A stretch of DNA of 64,000 nucleotides from Spirosoma sp. 48-14. Its GTDB lineage: Bacteria; Bacteroidota; Bacteroidia; Cytophagales; Spirosomataceae. The stretch's first letter is position 1. Each line of letters starts with the position of its first letter. The translations under genes were made by a program, and so were the position numbers. Where the stretch lies: contig NZ_MKUD01000086.1 of NCBI RefSeq assembly GCF_001898575.1, positions 149,613-213,612 on the forward strand. The letters are read 5' to 3'. This document shows positions 43,866-52,373 of the stretch, one piece after another. The notes under the pieces are model-generated. The model searched no databases, was not told where the DNA came from, and worked only from the letters and a program-made list of their open reading frames with translations.

Positions 43866-44151
43866 ATTGGGCGAGGAAACCGGGACATCAGTATGATTAC
43901 TAAACTGTCTTTTCTCTTTCACAGCTTATTTGTTCACTTTCTTTTGACAGCGCAGAATCCAATTAAGAAAAGGTAAAAACTGGTTTAATATAGCGGCATT
44001 ACCATCCAATATGAGAGCTATCTTCACGTTGTAGCTTCTCTTTTGGGGGCTTTTGGCTCGGTATTTGTGAATATTAGACTAGGTTATTTATGGCCGATCT
44101 TAATAACTCGTTCTTATGTTTACATGGTATTTTCTAAAACCTTAATGGCTC

Positions 44152-46074
44152 ATGGCAAATGATACCTATGCTTCTGCTTTAAATAGTGATTTTACGCCGA
44201 GTACAATTGTTTATGATGCCTATGCTACTGCCTCCAACGCTGATTTTAAACTAATTGATCAAATACCTGTTCAAACTATTGTCGCTAATCCTGAACTATT
44301 TACTCCCGTTGTTCAGTGGAATAATGGAAAAGCACGAATTGTCAACACAGCAACCATTAGCTTAAGTGCAGGGGAGACAACTTATTATTTTATCGGCGGA
44401 ATGCCAGCCGTAACCAGTCTTCCTACAACCTATGATTTCCGTTCAGGGGATAGTATATCTATCATGTTGGTTATCGCCCAAAATTTGAATTATCCTTATA
44501 ATTGGTCAAAAAAATCCTTCGTACAGATTTTTTTAGGCACCGACCCTTTACCTACAGATAATGATATCCTACCCCATCGCGTTACAAGGCCATCTTGGTT
44601 AGCACCAACTGATATTTGGTTGGCTCGTGGACAAAAAGACGCGCCTACCATGACAATTCCTGACAACCGCATATTTTCTATTGTGCGGAAGCGTAATGAT
44701 ATCACTTCTGACAGCATTGTTTCTGCAAAACGAGGTGGAGTATTAGCTATCATGGATACAGGGGTTGCTAATAATCAACGTATCAACTGGACGCATAGCA
44801 AAAACTTAGCTCCTCCTGGAGGCCCTGGCCCTTATACAGGTTCAGAACCAGGAGCTTATGCAGGTAAAAGTTTAAGTACAGCAGATATTAATCGCGCTAG
44901 TGATCAGATTCCTTGTGCCGTATTTGAAGCTAATGAAATAGAAGAAGGACTTTATTACGTTCCCAATACTTCCCAACAAGCGTCCGATTGGTACGCTGCT
45001 CGGAAGCGCAAATACCAAGACCCCGTTCAAAATGCATTAGGGCTACCCTATCGGGATTTTGGTACCTATGGAGGTATGTCTAACTACAACGGAGATCCCT
45101 GGAATTATCAGGTACCCGGTGGGGCAAGTGATCCGCCTAATAGCCAGTATTTTAAGAATAAAATTCAATCTGTATCGGGGGCACAACAAAGCTGCGATTA
45201 TTTCAGACTTTTCAAGCCAAAAGGGATTGGTGCCTTGGTTAAACACTATGCTGATGAACCCGATTACGCAGGACGTTACTATAATAAGGCTTTTGCTGCA
45301 GAAGTAATGGCAAAGGGGATCGATGAGACACCAGCAGGTATTGCCCCTACTCAACTGGCTTATATTGATTGGGGTAAAATCGAAGCATTAAGTGCTGATA
45401 GTGGGGGTTTACACACTGGTTACTTATTTACTCGAACGGTTGGTAATTTAGGTAGCCTAAAGACGGATAAACATCCACAGGTTGATTATGATTGGCAGGT
45501 GGGAAACATTTTTTGCATTGGTTTTTGCCGCACGATTGGATACATCGTTTTTGATACACGGGGGCTGAATGATCAGTATGGTATAAATCCCAATGAAGTA
45601 AAAGGATCGGATGGGGGACCATGGATTTGGCAGCCTAAGGTGGATGGAACTCCTGCACCCATTACGACAGCAGGTTATCCGACAGAGCCAATACGTTGGC
45701 ATGATGCTGGTTTTGAGGCCGCTTACTTTTATTCTCAATGCAATCGTACTGAAGGTACTGCTTGGAAATATTGTCGTTATCAGTTTAAAGACACTGGCGT
45801 TTGGGTTGAGCCGCGAACGGATGGCACTGACCTTTTGGAACATGCGGCTGCTTTTGATGGGCCATACGCCAATTTTCCAAACGCTAGACGGGGAAGGCCG
45901 GATGCCATGTATCGTATCAAAGATAATGCAGTGGATGTATGGGCGTTCGATCCCAGTCGTGGTAAGAATAGTTATGAGACAATTATTCTTAACCCAGTAC
46001 CAAATGTGGTAATAGAGGTCAATTTACAAGGTAGTAAATTAGCTTTATTTAATACTGTTCAGTTCTTTTTTTAG
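44152..46074 (+). CDS. Unknown large protein, cassette A (18-residue N-terminal repeats)
   Basis: 640 residues with no signal peptide or membrane segment. Two 18-residue repeats begin the protein (TYASALNSDF..., AYATASNADF...). A beta-rich part (about 40-130, VVQWNNGKARIVNTATI), a central region with FRDFGTYGG-like and ALVKHYADEPDYAGRYYNKA motifs, and the C-terminal IEVNLQGSKLALF follow. The Cys pair in NIFCIGFCR is conserved in the paralogue at 52374. I do not recognise the family. It is followed after 28 bp by a carbohydrate-binding-like protein. Base use is more AT-rich than in the core genes, suggesting transfer. An enzyme, fibre or glycan-binding role is open. Confidence 0.7.
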   Translation: MANDTYASALNSDFTPSTIVYDAYATASNADFKLIDQIPVQTIVANPELFTPVVQWNNGKARIVNTATISLSAGETTYYFIGGMPAVTSLPTTYDFRSGDSISIMLVIAQNLNYPYNWSKKSFVQIFLGTDPLPTDNDILPHRVTRPSWLAPTDIWLARGQKDAPTMTIPDNRIFSIVRKRNDITSDSIVSAKRGGVLAIMDTGVANNQRINWTHSKNLAPPGGPGPYTGSEPGAYAGKSLSTADINRASDQIPCAVFEANEIEEGLYYVPNTSQQASDWYAARKRKYQDPVQNALGLPYRDFGTYGGMSNYNGDPWNYQVPGGASDPPNSQYFKNKIQSVSGAQQSCDYFRLFKPKGIGALVKHYADEPDYAGRYYNKAFAAEVMAKGIDETPAGIAPTQLAYIDWGKIEALSADSGGLHTGYLFTRTVGNLGSLKTDKHPQVDYDWQVGNIFCIGFCRTIGYIVFDTRGLNDQYGINPNEVKGSDGGPWIWQPKVDGTPAPITTAGYPTEPIRWHDAGFEAAYFYSQCNRTEGTAWKYCRYQFKDTGVWVEPRTDGTDLLEHAAAFDGPYANFPNARRGRPDAMYRIKDNAVDVWAFDPSRGKNSYETIILNPVPNVVIEVNLQGSKLALFNTVQFFF

Positions 46075-46102
46075 CAAAAATGGAATTTCCTCTTCTTAAA
46101 AT

Positions 46103-46714
46103 ATGGCTATTGGTAATCAAGTGATACGTATTCGACGTGCTAGTGACGGACAAGAAATGTATCAGGTAACAACAAATCGAGATACAGACGTATATCCGCT
46201 TACTAGTGCAGGCCAGGCAGCTTTCGAAGCTGCTGCTAGTGCCGGAAGCTTTACGCTTATTGTTGATAATGGATTGGTGATCGCAGCTGGTACGCGCCCC
46301 CCACTAGTAAAACCGGGAACAGGTACGGGTGGGGTATTCTCTTTAAAACTTCAAGCCGAAAATGCAACCGGCACGGGTAATTATTCAGGCGTGCCGGGCG
46401 ATAATACTTTCCGTGGGCCTTACTCTACTTCAGGCGATTATTTATTGTATGCAATTTCAGATGTACCCATTACCGCTTCCAACTATACTCTATCCATTCG
46501 TTATCAAACTAATTCACAAACCTCTGGTTTGGGCACTGTGATTGTCAATAATGGTATGACTATTGATTTTCCTTTAGAGGGGGCAGATGGTGGTCAGCGT
46601 ACCTATATAATGAGTATTTCACTCAACGCAGGGACTAATCGTATTCGTCTTCAGGGCAAGTCAGGCACTGCTTTCAATGTGGATTATATTATGATCACTC
46701 GCCAAGCCAGTTAA
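46103..46714 (+). CDS. Carbohydrate-binding (CBM6/35-like) protein, cassette A
   Basis: 203 residues, no signal peptide. An N-terminal module of about 70 residues (IRIRRASDGQEMYQVTTNRD, then YPLTSAGQAAFEAAASAGSF) is shared with the second cassette. The C-terminal ~125 residues form a CBM6/CBM35-like jelly roll (LKLQAENATGTG, DYLLYAISDVPI, YTLSIRYQTNS, NRIRLQGKSGTAFNVDYIMI). It probably binds glycans as a partner of the preceding large protein. The 28-bp gap suggests one operon. Confidence 0.65.
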   Translation: MAIGNQVIRIRRASDGQEMYQVTTNRDTDVYPLTSAGQAAFEAAASAGSFTLIVDNGLVIAAGTRPPLVKPGTGTGGVFSLKLQAENATGTGNYSGVPGDNTFRGPYSTSGDYLLYAISDVPITASNYTLSIRYQTNSQTSGLGTVIVNNGMTIDFPLEGADGGQRTYIMSISLNAGTNRIRLQGKSGTAFNVDYIMITRQAS

Positions 46715-46861
46715 ATAGTATTGATATTGGCATTAGATGTACACATAATCGCTACGACTAAGAATTATTTTTATGAGGAAAGCGAATTATACAGCTAGAA
46801 TAGCCTTTTGAGAAGTATGATTTCTAACTTTTGTTAATTGAAATAATGATTGATGAGTAGG

Positions 46862-47887
46862 TTAGTAAATCGATTCAACATAGTCTGTAAAATCTTCAAA
46901 GGTACGAGCAGGAATAACTTGGGGTTGGGTGCGGTATGATAAGACAATAAACACTAGTAATAGCGAGATTAGGAAAGCTTGCAAAATGACAATAAAGAAT
47001 AAGGATACTGAATAAGCCGCCCATTCTGGAACGAGGATATCAGTAAATAGCCGAATACCAACAATCACACTTATGCTGCCTAACGAGACGGCGATCATCG
47101 CGATACAAAACAGTGTAAGCCGAACAGCTGTGGTATCAATCAACACAGAAATTGCGCTCAAGCCATGTAGCACTAAGGATACAAAATTCATTCTAGACTC
47201 ACCGGCTAGTCGGTAACCGCGCTCTAATGGAATAGACGTATATGGTAATCTGGAGCGAATAACCCCTCCTGGATAATTATTCCAGATCTCAGATACATGT
47301 GTCAGCTTACGCAGTTGTGAAGCCGGAATAAGGCTAAAATTCCCAAAAGTGATAACTTTTCCTGTTAAAAGCCGAAAAACTATTTTATAAATCGAGTAGA
47401 AAAATCGAAATGTAAAACTCTCTTGCCTTTTTGCTCGATGGGCAAAGACAATCACATTCGGATTTTTATACCCGGCTTGTAGGAGTTTAACTAAATCTTC
47501 GGGCCTATCTTCCCCATCTGAATCCATAACAATCGTCAGATAGTGGTTAGGCAGTGAAGCTAGGTATGATAATCCTAGAGCAATAGCTTTTTGATGGCCG
47601 ACATTGCGAAGCAGACGCATAATGGACAGGGAGCAGCCTATATTTGGTAAAACACCTTGACTGATTGTGGAACAGTCATCAATGACCAGAAAAGCCAGTT
47701 TATTGACAAGGTCTGCTGGACAAACGCTTCGAATACGTTCTAGGAGCAGATTAAGGGCATCCCAATCGTTAAATAGAGGAGTAACTATATAAATTCGATC
47801 AGTAGATAAAATGGGGTGACTAGTCAAAGTAAAAGAAGATTTATTTTGACAAAGATAGTGCGGTTGATGCCCAAAACTATGGATCAA
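46862..47887 (-). CDS. Family 2 glycosyltransferase with C-terminal membrane segments
   Basis: 341 residues. The GT-A domain has YIVTPLFNDWDALNLLL, LAFLVIDDCST, MDSDGEDRPEDLVKLLQA (DxD-like) and the SRMNF acceptor region. Two C-terminal membrane segments lie at about 245-275 and 285-315. This is the layout of dolichol/undecaprenyl-phosphate sugar transferases (DPMS, ArnC, GtrB), which make lipid-linked sugars. Together with the GT-C protein at 49231 it could glycosylate a surface polymer or the cassette proteins. That link is inference. Confidence 0.8.
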   Translation of the reverse strand: MIHSFGHQPHYLCQNKSSFTLTSHPILSTDRIYIVTPLFNDWDALNLLLERIRSVCPADLVNKLAFLVIDDCSTISQGVLPNIGCSLSIMRLLRNVGHQKAIALGLSYLASLPNHYLTIVMDSDGEDRPEDLVKLLQAGYKNPNVIVFAHRAKRQESFTFRFFYSIYKIVFRLLTGKVITFGNFSLIPASQLRKLTHVSEIWNNYPGGVIRSRLPYTSIPLERGYRLAGESRMNFVSLVLHGLSAISVLIDTTAVRLTLFCIAMIAVSLGSISVIVGIRLFTDILVPEWAAYSVSLFFIVILQAFLISLLLVFIVLSYRTQPQVIPARTFEDFTDYVESIY

Positions 47888-47993
47888 TAGTAACAGAATC
47901 CATTTAGACGGGTACCAGAAAGACTAGTAATTTACTGACATAGGTACGATAAAGCAGAAAAATTAGTGGGTTTTTGTAGTGGTTCAATAGATA

Positions 47994-49076
47994 CGCTACA
48001 GTTAGAAAGGGGAAAAAAGTAGGATAAAACTACGTTTTGGCCCTTTTGCGAAAGTTCTTAAGCTTCTTGTCTCGTTTGTAAGATTGTACTCGAATGGGCT
48101 CTTTTTTAGGGTCATAACGCGCAATCACTTCATCCCAAAACGGGGAGCCTGCCGACTTCTCAGCTGCGGCTTCTGCCGGGGTCTTACCCTGTAATGAACT
48201 GTGGGGGCGCTGATAATTATAGTAAAACTGCCATTCCGCCAAGCGGTCGTTTAAAGCAGGGTCTTTTAAATCAGCCGTTCGATAAAACTCCTGTAGGTCT
48301 GTCTGCTGACTCCGTTCCACTTTGCCATTCAGATGCGGTGAACGAGGTTTGATGGGTCGAAATTTGATGCAGTATTCCTGTAGTTTTTCTTGAAAGCAGT
48401 AAGCAAAAAATTCTCGCCCACGATCCGTTTGTATCCGTTGAATGGGGTAAACAAATTGTTCCAGTACGCGATCCAGAAAATTAATCGAATTGGCGGCTGT
48501 CCGGCGCTGATACGTATAAAGAATCTTGAACCGGCTACAATCATCAATAGCGGTGTATTGATAAATACCTGGTGCAATCTTGCAAACGTCCATCTGCACT
48601 CGGTCTCCTGGTACCGGTCGGGAGTAGCGGATGGGCGGTTGACTTTTACGATAGCGTTTGATGGGTTCACGCTGATGCTTGGTGAGAATACGAGCTACCG
48701 TTGAAGCCGATACCCGAATCGAGTGCTGTTGAAAAAGAAAAGAGCAGATGCGGATTTTGCCCACGTTCATCGTATCTCGAATCTGAAGCACTAATTCTTC
48801 CAATTGGCTATCAAACTTCTGGTGAGCTAAGCGGTGGGGTCTACGAGAATGGTCTGCTAGTCCTTCAATTGTTTGTCGTTTGATCCACCGTTGGAGGGTT
48901 GATCGAGCAATACCACATCGTCGGGCTGCTACGCTGACAGAGCCCACTTGTTTATAGACGGCTAGCCAAGTTTGACGCGCCTGAATTTGAGAAGCTGACA
49001 TGGGTAGGGTTAGAAAGGAATGGGTAACCGAAAATAGTCTTTTTCTCAGAATCTCAACATACCCATAACTGTAGCG
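47994..49076. mobile_element. IS481-family insertion sequence
   Basis: A 1083-bp unit bounded by the 11-bp inverted repeat CGCTACAGTTA (47994-48004) and its inverse (49066-49076). It contains one transposase on the minus strand. A clear target duplication is not visible. It lies between two glycosyltransferase genes. Confidence 0.8.
48030..49001 (-). CDS. IS481-family transposase
   Basis: 323 residues from the ATG at 49001. The N-terminus has two HTH motifs (VSVAARRCGIARSTLQRWIK, VSASTVARILTKHQ). The DDE domain shows D in RVQMDVCKI and AIDDCSRF, D in IQTDRGREF, and E in GKVERSQQ, ending in the YYNYQRPHSSL motif of the family. The frame is intact, so it may be active. The reading extends upstream to 49193, past the inverted repeat, so the internal start is preferred. 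Confidence 0.9.
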   Translation of the reverse strand: MSASQIQARQTWLAVYKQVGSVSVAARRCGIARSTLQRWIKRQTIEGLADHSRRPHRLAHQKFDSQLEELVLQIRDTMNVGKIRICSFLFQQHSIRVSASTVARILTKHQREPIKRYRKSQPPIRYSRPVPGDRVQMDVCKIAPGIYQYTAIDDCSRFKILYTYQRRTAANSINFLDRVLEQFVYPIQRIQTDRGREFFAYCFQEKLQEYCIKFRPIKPRSPHLNGKVERSQQTDLQEFYRTADLKDPALNDRLAEWQFYYNYQRPHSSLQGKTPAEAAAEKSAGSPFWDEVIARYDPKKEPIRVQSYKRDKKLKNFRKRAKT

Positions 49077-49230
49077 GATGTTGCGAACCATCACAGTTTT
49101 TGTCCTCTCCATTATATCTGGCTTTGTTAATCTAATATTAAGATAGGCAAAAAGATTGCGAGTTTGCCCTATAATATGGACTATTACTAGCATCTACGTA
49201 TGTTTGTCGCACGTTTTAGTTGCTTAGACA

Positions 49231-50766
49231 ATGACTCCAATCTTATCTATTGCCAAGAACAACATACTGCAAATTAGTTTAGGACTACTGCTAATCGGTT
49301 GTTTACTTATTACTCTGATTATACGCTATCGATTAATTTTTTTAACAAACTCTGACATTGGTGGTATTGAAAGTAACGTAATTTACGCGATTCAACGCTT
49401 TTTAGCAGGCTATCCGCTTTACAGTAACCCGGAAATCGCTCCGTATTCGATTACCCAATACAGTCCATTTTACTACCGTGTTGTAGGTACCGTATGCAAG
49501 CTGGCTAGTCTTAATCCCGATCATCCTATTGAAATTTATCGAGCCAGTCGGGTTGTGTCTCTATGTGCTAATTTACTCTTTGCTTTCTTATTGTTTGGTA
49601 TTGGACGTATTTTTCAGCTTAAGCTAAAAACAGCCTTGGCTGTATCTGTGATTGCCTTTGTATTGTTGCCACCTCAGACGTATTCTCGTCCAGATAGTAT
49701 TTATATCCTATTCGTTTTGGCAACCCTATATACCGGCACGAGATCGATCCAAGATGGGTCGCCTAAGGCGCGTACAGGTTGGTTAATTGTTGCCGTTTTA
49801 ACAACGGCTTTGGCAATCGCCACTAAGCAATCAGGAATTGTTTTACCGGCTATTCTCACCTCATTTTACCTGGTTTGGAGTCGGCAATGGTTGAAAGCTC
49901 TTATTGTGGGAGGTTGTAGTAGTCTTCTTGGATTGCTGCTATTAGTAGGATTTATGCCGGAGCATGATCTACATTTATTATACACCAATATTGTAACAGG
50001 GGTAAGTCAGGGGCTGGATTGGACTTCCTATAAAGTTAATATCTTTGATCATTACCTCCGCCCCTACGGTCTGCACAATGCATTCGGTTTGGCACTTAGT
50101 ATATGGTTATTACGAAGGACTAAACTAGAGCACAAATGGCTGGGTTGGTTCACGTTACTCTTGTTTGGGTTTGCATTATTGACTAGCCTGAAGCAAGGCT
50201 CAGCGCTCAATTATTTTGCCGAGTTTATCGCCTTAACTGGACTTATTGTAGCCATCTGGCTCCAAACTTTTTTAGACACTTCGAATGGGCGGCAAATCGG
50301 CTTGGGTATTCTCATTTTTTCAGCCGTTTTCTGGGCCGTGATTCCTAATATCAGTAATTTCAATTGGCCACTAGCTCTAAGACGTGATGCTCTTTCTGAA
50401 AATCCGTACTATGAACAAAAGCGTGTAGCAGACTATATAACTGACTCGTTGCATCTTCAGCCAACCGACGCCGTTTTTATCACTAATTATAACTATTGTT
50501 ATTTGAACGGCCTATTATACCGGAATTGTATACTGCCGCAACAAGAGATTGTTATGGTGATGTATCATCGTCATGAGTTGAGTTATGCCGCTTTTGATAA
50601 GCAGATCAGAGAGGGGAAGATCCGATTTTTGATCACTAGGCCTAAAGAAACCGTTACGCCATTTCCGGGCCTCACCACAGTAGGCTATACACTTCGTCAT
50701 CAATTCTCTGACTTCGATGTCTACGAACGGACTTCAAATCTTTCTCTTAGAAATAGTAAGCCATAA
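49231..50766 (+). CDS. GT-C family (ArnT-like) membrane glycosyltransferase
   Basis: 511 residues with about 11 membrane segments. After the first segment, the periplasmic loop has SDIGGIESNV with an acidic pair like the catalytic Asp of GT-C enzymes and PYSITQYSPFYYRVVG. The C-terminal ~110 residues are a soluble domain (YEQKRVADYITDSL; FLITRPKETV). It is likely to transfer a sugar from a lipid-linked donor at the outer face of the inner membrane. It diverges from the GT2 gene, with the IS481 element between them. Terminated by a 24-bp hairpin. Confidence 0.75.
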   Translation: MTPILSIAKNNILQISLGLLLIGCLLITLIIRYRLIFLTNSDIGGIESNVIYAIQRFLAGYPLYSNPEIAPYSITQYSPFYYRVVGTVCKLASLNPDHPIEIYRASRVVSLCANLLFAFLLFGIGRIFQLKLKTALAVSVIAFVLLPPQTYSRPDSIYILFVLATLYTGTRSIQDGSPKARTGWLIVAVLTTALAIATKQSGIVLPAILTSFYLVWSRQWLKALIVGGCSSLLGLLLLVGFMPEHDLHLLYTNIVTGVSQGLDWTSYKVNIFDHYLRPYGLHNAFGLALSIWLLRRTKLEHKWLGWFTLLLFGFALLTSLKQGSALNYFAEFIALTGLIVAIWLQTFLDTSNGRQIGLGILIFSAVFWAVIPNISNFNWPLALRRDALSENPYYEQKRVADYITDSLHLQPTDAVFITNYNYCYLNGLLYRNCILPQQEIVMVMYHRHELSYAAFDKQIREGKIRFLITRPKETVTPFPGLTTVGYTLRHQFSDFDVYERTSNLSLRNSKP

Positions 50767-50800
50767 GTACTTATACAAAAGCATTGTAGATACTCGCCTT

Positions 50801-50853
50801 TAACACAGTCAACCTTTAGTCATTTTAAGAATGACTAAAGGTTGACTGTGTTA
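50801..50853. terminator. Perfect 24-bp hairpin with 5-nt loop
   Basis: Arms 50801-50824 and 50830-50853 pair fully around TTAAG. It lies after the GT-C gene and before the decayed IS630, and can serve both strands. Confidence 0.8.
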
Positions 50854-50937
50854 AAATAGCTGCTGTATAATAAAGGATATTTTTTGATTATTGTGGTAAA
50901 AACCATATAAGAACTTAAAATTTTATTGATTAAGCAA

Positions 50938-52009
50938 TCACGCAGAATTAATCTTAATCATATTTCGATTAGCTAGTTCTGAGAAGTCAATCTTGTAGTC
51001 TTGGCCAAAATTACGGATAATGGCAAAGATAGCTTTCTTCAGGCAGGCCCACGAGTTGTAATCCACTTTCTTTAGCCATCGATACTTGAGCGACTTCCAA
51101 ACCAATTCGATCGGATTCAGATGCGGACTATAAGCCGGTAGAAAGAACAAATACATCTCCTGCTCTTCCCAACCAGCTTATTGTTCATAGACTGCCTGAC
51201 ACCGATGAATCGGCCGCTGGCGGACCATCCGTTATCCAGTACAATCACCACCGGTTTAGGATGATCCTTGGTTACAAAGTCGGCTAAACAATTCACTACA
51301 AACTGGCCTGTCAAGGCCTTTTCGCTGTGGTAAACTGTTAACTGATTATCCAACCTTAGCAGCCCTAGCAGGTTAAGGCGTTTGGTGACGATGCGAGCCG
51401 GTAAGCCAAGCCGGTGGCCTTTCTTTTGCCAGCCATAGGGCACATAAGGCTGCATGGTCAGTCCCGTTTCATCGGCAAAATACAACTCAATTAGCCCGCA
51501 TACCCACAAAGTAAGCAGGATCTGCCGACGCTGGAAGCCATCGGCATAAGCTATGGGATTTTGAAAGGGTTTAGTGGTTCGCCGAAGTCGGTGCCAGGCG
51601 TAATCGTTTTTTTTAGAAACCGCTTGATCGTATCCCGACTCAGGGATTGGCCTAGTGCCTTTTCCAAATCCGTCTTGATGCGCCCAGCGTCTTGATAATG
51701 CGTGGCTACAGCCTGTTTCAAGGCTTGTTGATGAGCCGTGTTGGTTACGCTTAAGATCGATCTACGCCCTTGGCCTTTCTGGCGCATCAAGCCCACTAAT
51801 CCTTGCTTTTGCCAGTTAGTAAGCCAACTGCTCACACTGACCTGACAGACCTCCAACTCGGTAGCAATGGCTTTGACGGACCAGCCTTTAGCACTCCAAA
51901 GTAGTGCCTGGCAACAGCGTCGGAACTCATGTTTAGGATGGTACTTGATTCCCTCTCGCAGCGTGATTTGCTCTGACTCCGTTAGTTCGATACAGCGTTT
52001 ACGGCCCAT
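50938..52009 (-). pseudogene. IS630-family transposase, frameshifted
   Basis: Three pieces in different frames together make an IS630 transposase. 52009-51551: N-terminal HTH part (WSAKGWSVKAIATELEVCQ). 51509-51117: catalytic core with D in LYFADETGL and D in VIVLDNG. 51156-50938: C-terminal LPAYSPHLNPIELVWKSLKY with the Glu. One shift lies near 51552, one near 51225, and there is an in-frame TAA in the ancestral frame near 51180. It cannot make an intact protein. Its inverted repeats were not found with certainty. Confidence 0.85.
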
Positions 52010-52373
52010 ACCGAAAGATAATGAGTAAACTTAAATTTGCTTACTTGATTATATGAAAAAAATTACACGTGTTTATAATTTTGACTCCTTTGAATAGGAT
52101 AGAGTTAGCAGCGAAATATAAAACCAAACAAGCTATATCTGCCTTGTTTTATTGAGAATATATATGTTTCCATGGTAACTTGTTGATGATTAGTAAGTTT
52201 GGCCTTGTTAAGTTATAATTAAATCTTCAAAAAGAGTGTTTCTACGTATTCAGCAAAGTAGATACACGTTTTTTTTAAACAGTAGAATCACTGAGGTAAT
52301 ATGGGTCTTTTACCATTGGCAGCTCTTATTATGAAAGCTAGCTTTGCTGTGTCATTATAAAACTTTACAGCTT
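52010..52373. other. 364-bp AT-rich gap before cassette B
   Basis: No gene, RNA or strong hairpin is seen. It must hold the promoter for cassette B; the sequence is very AT-rich. Confidence 0.5.
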
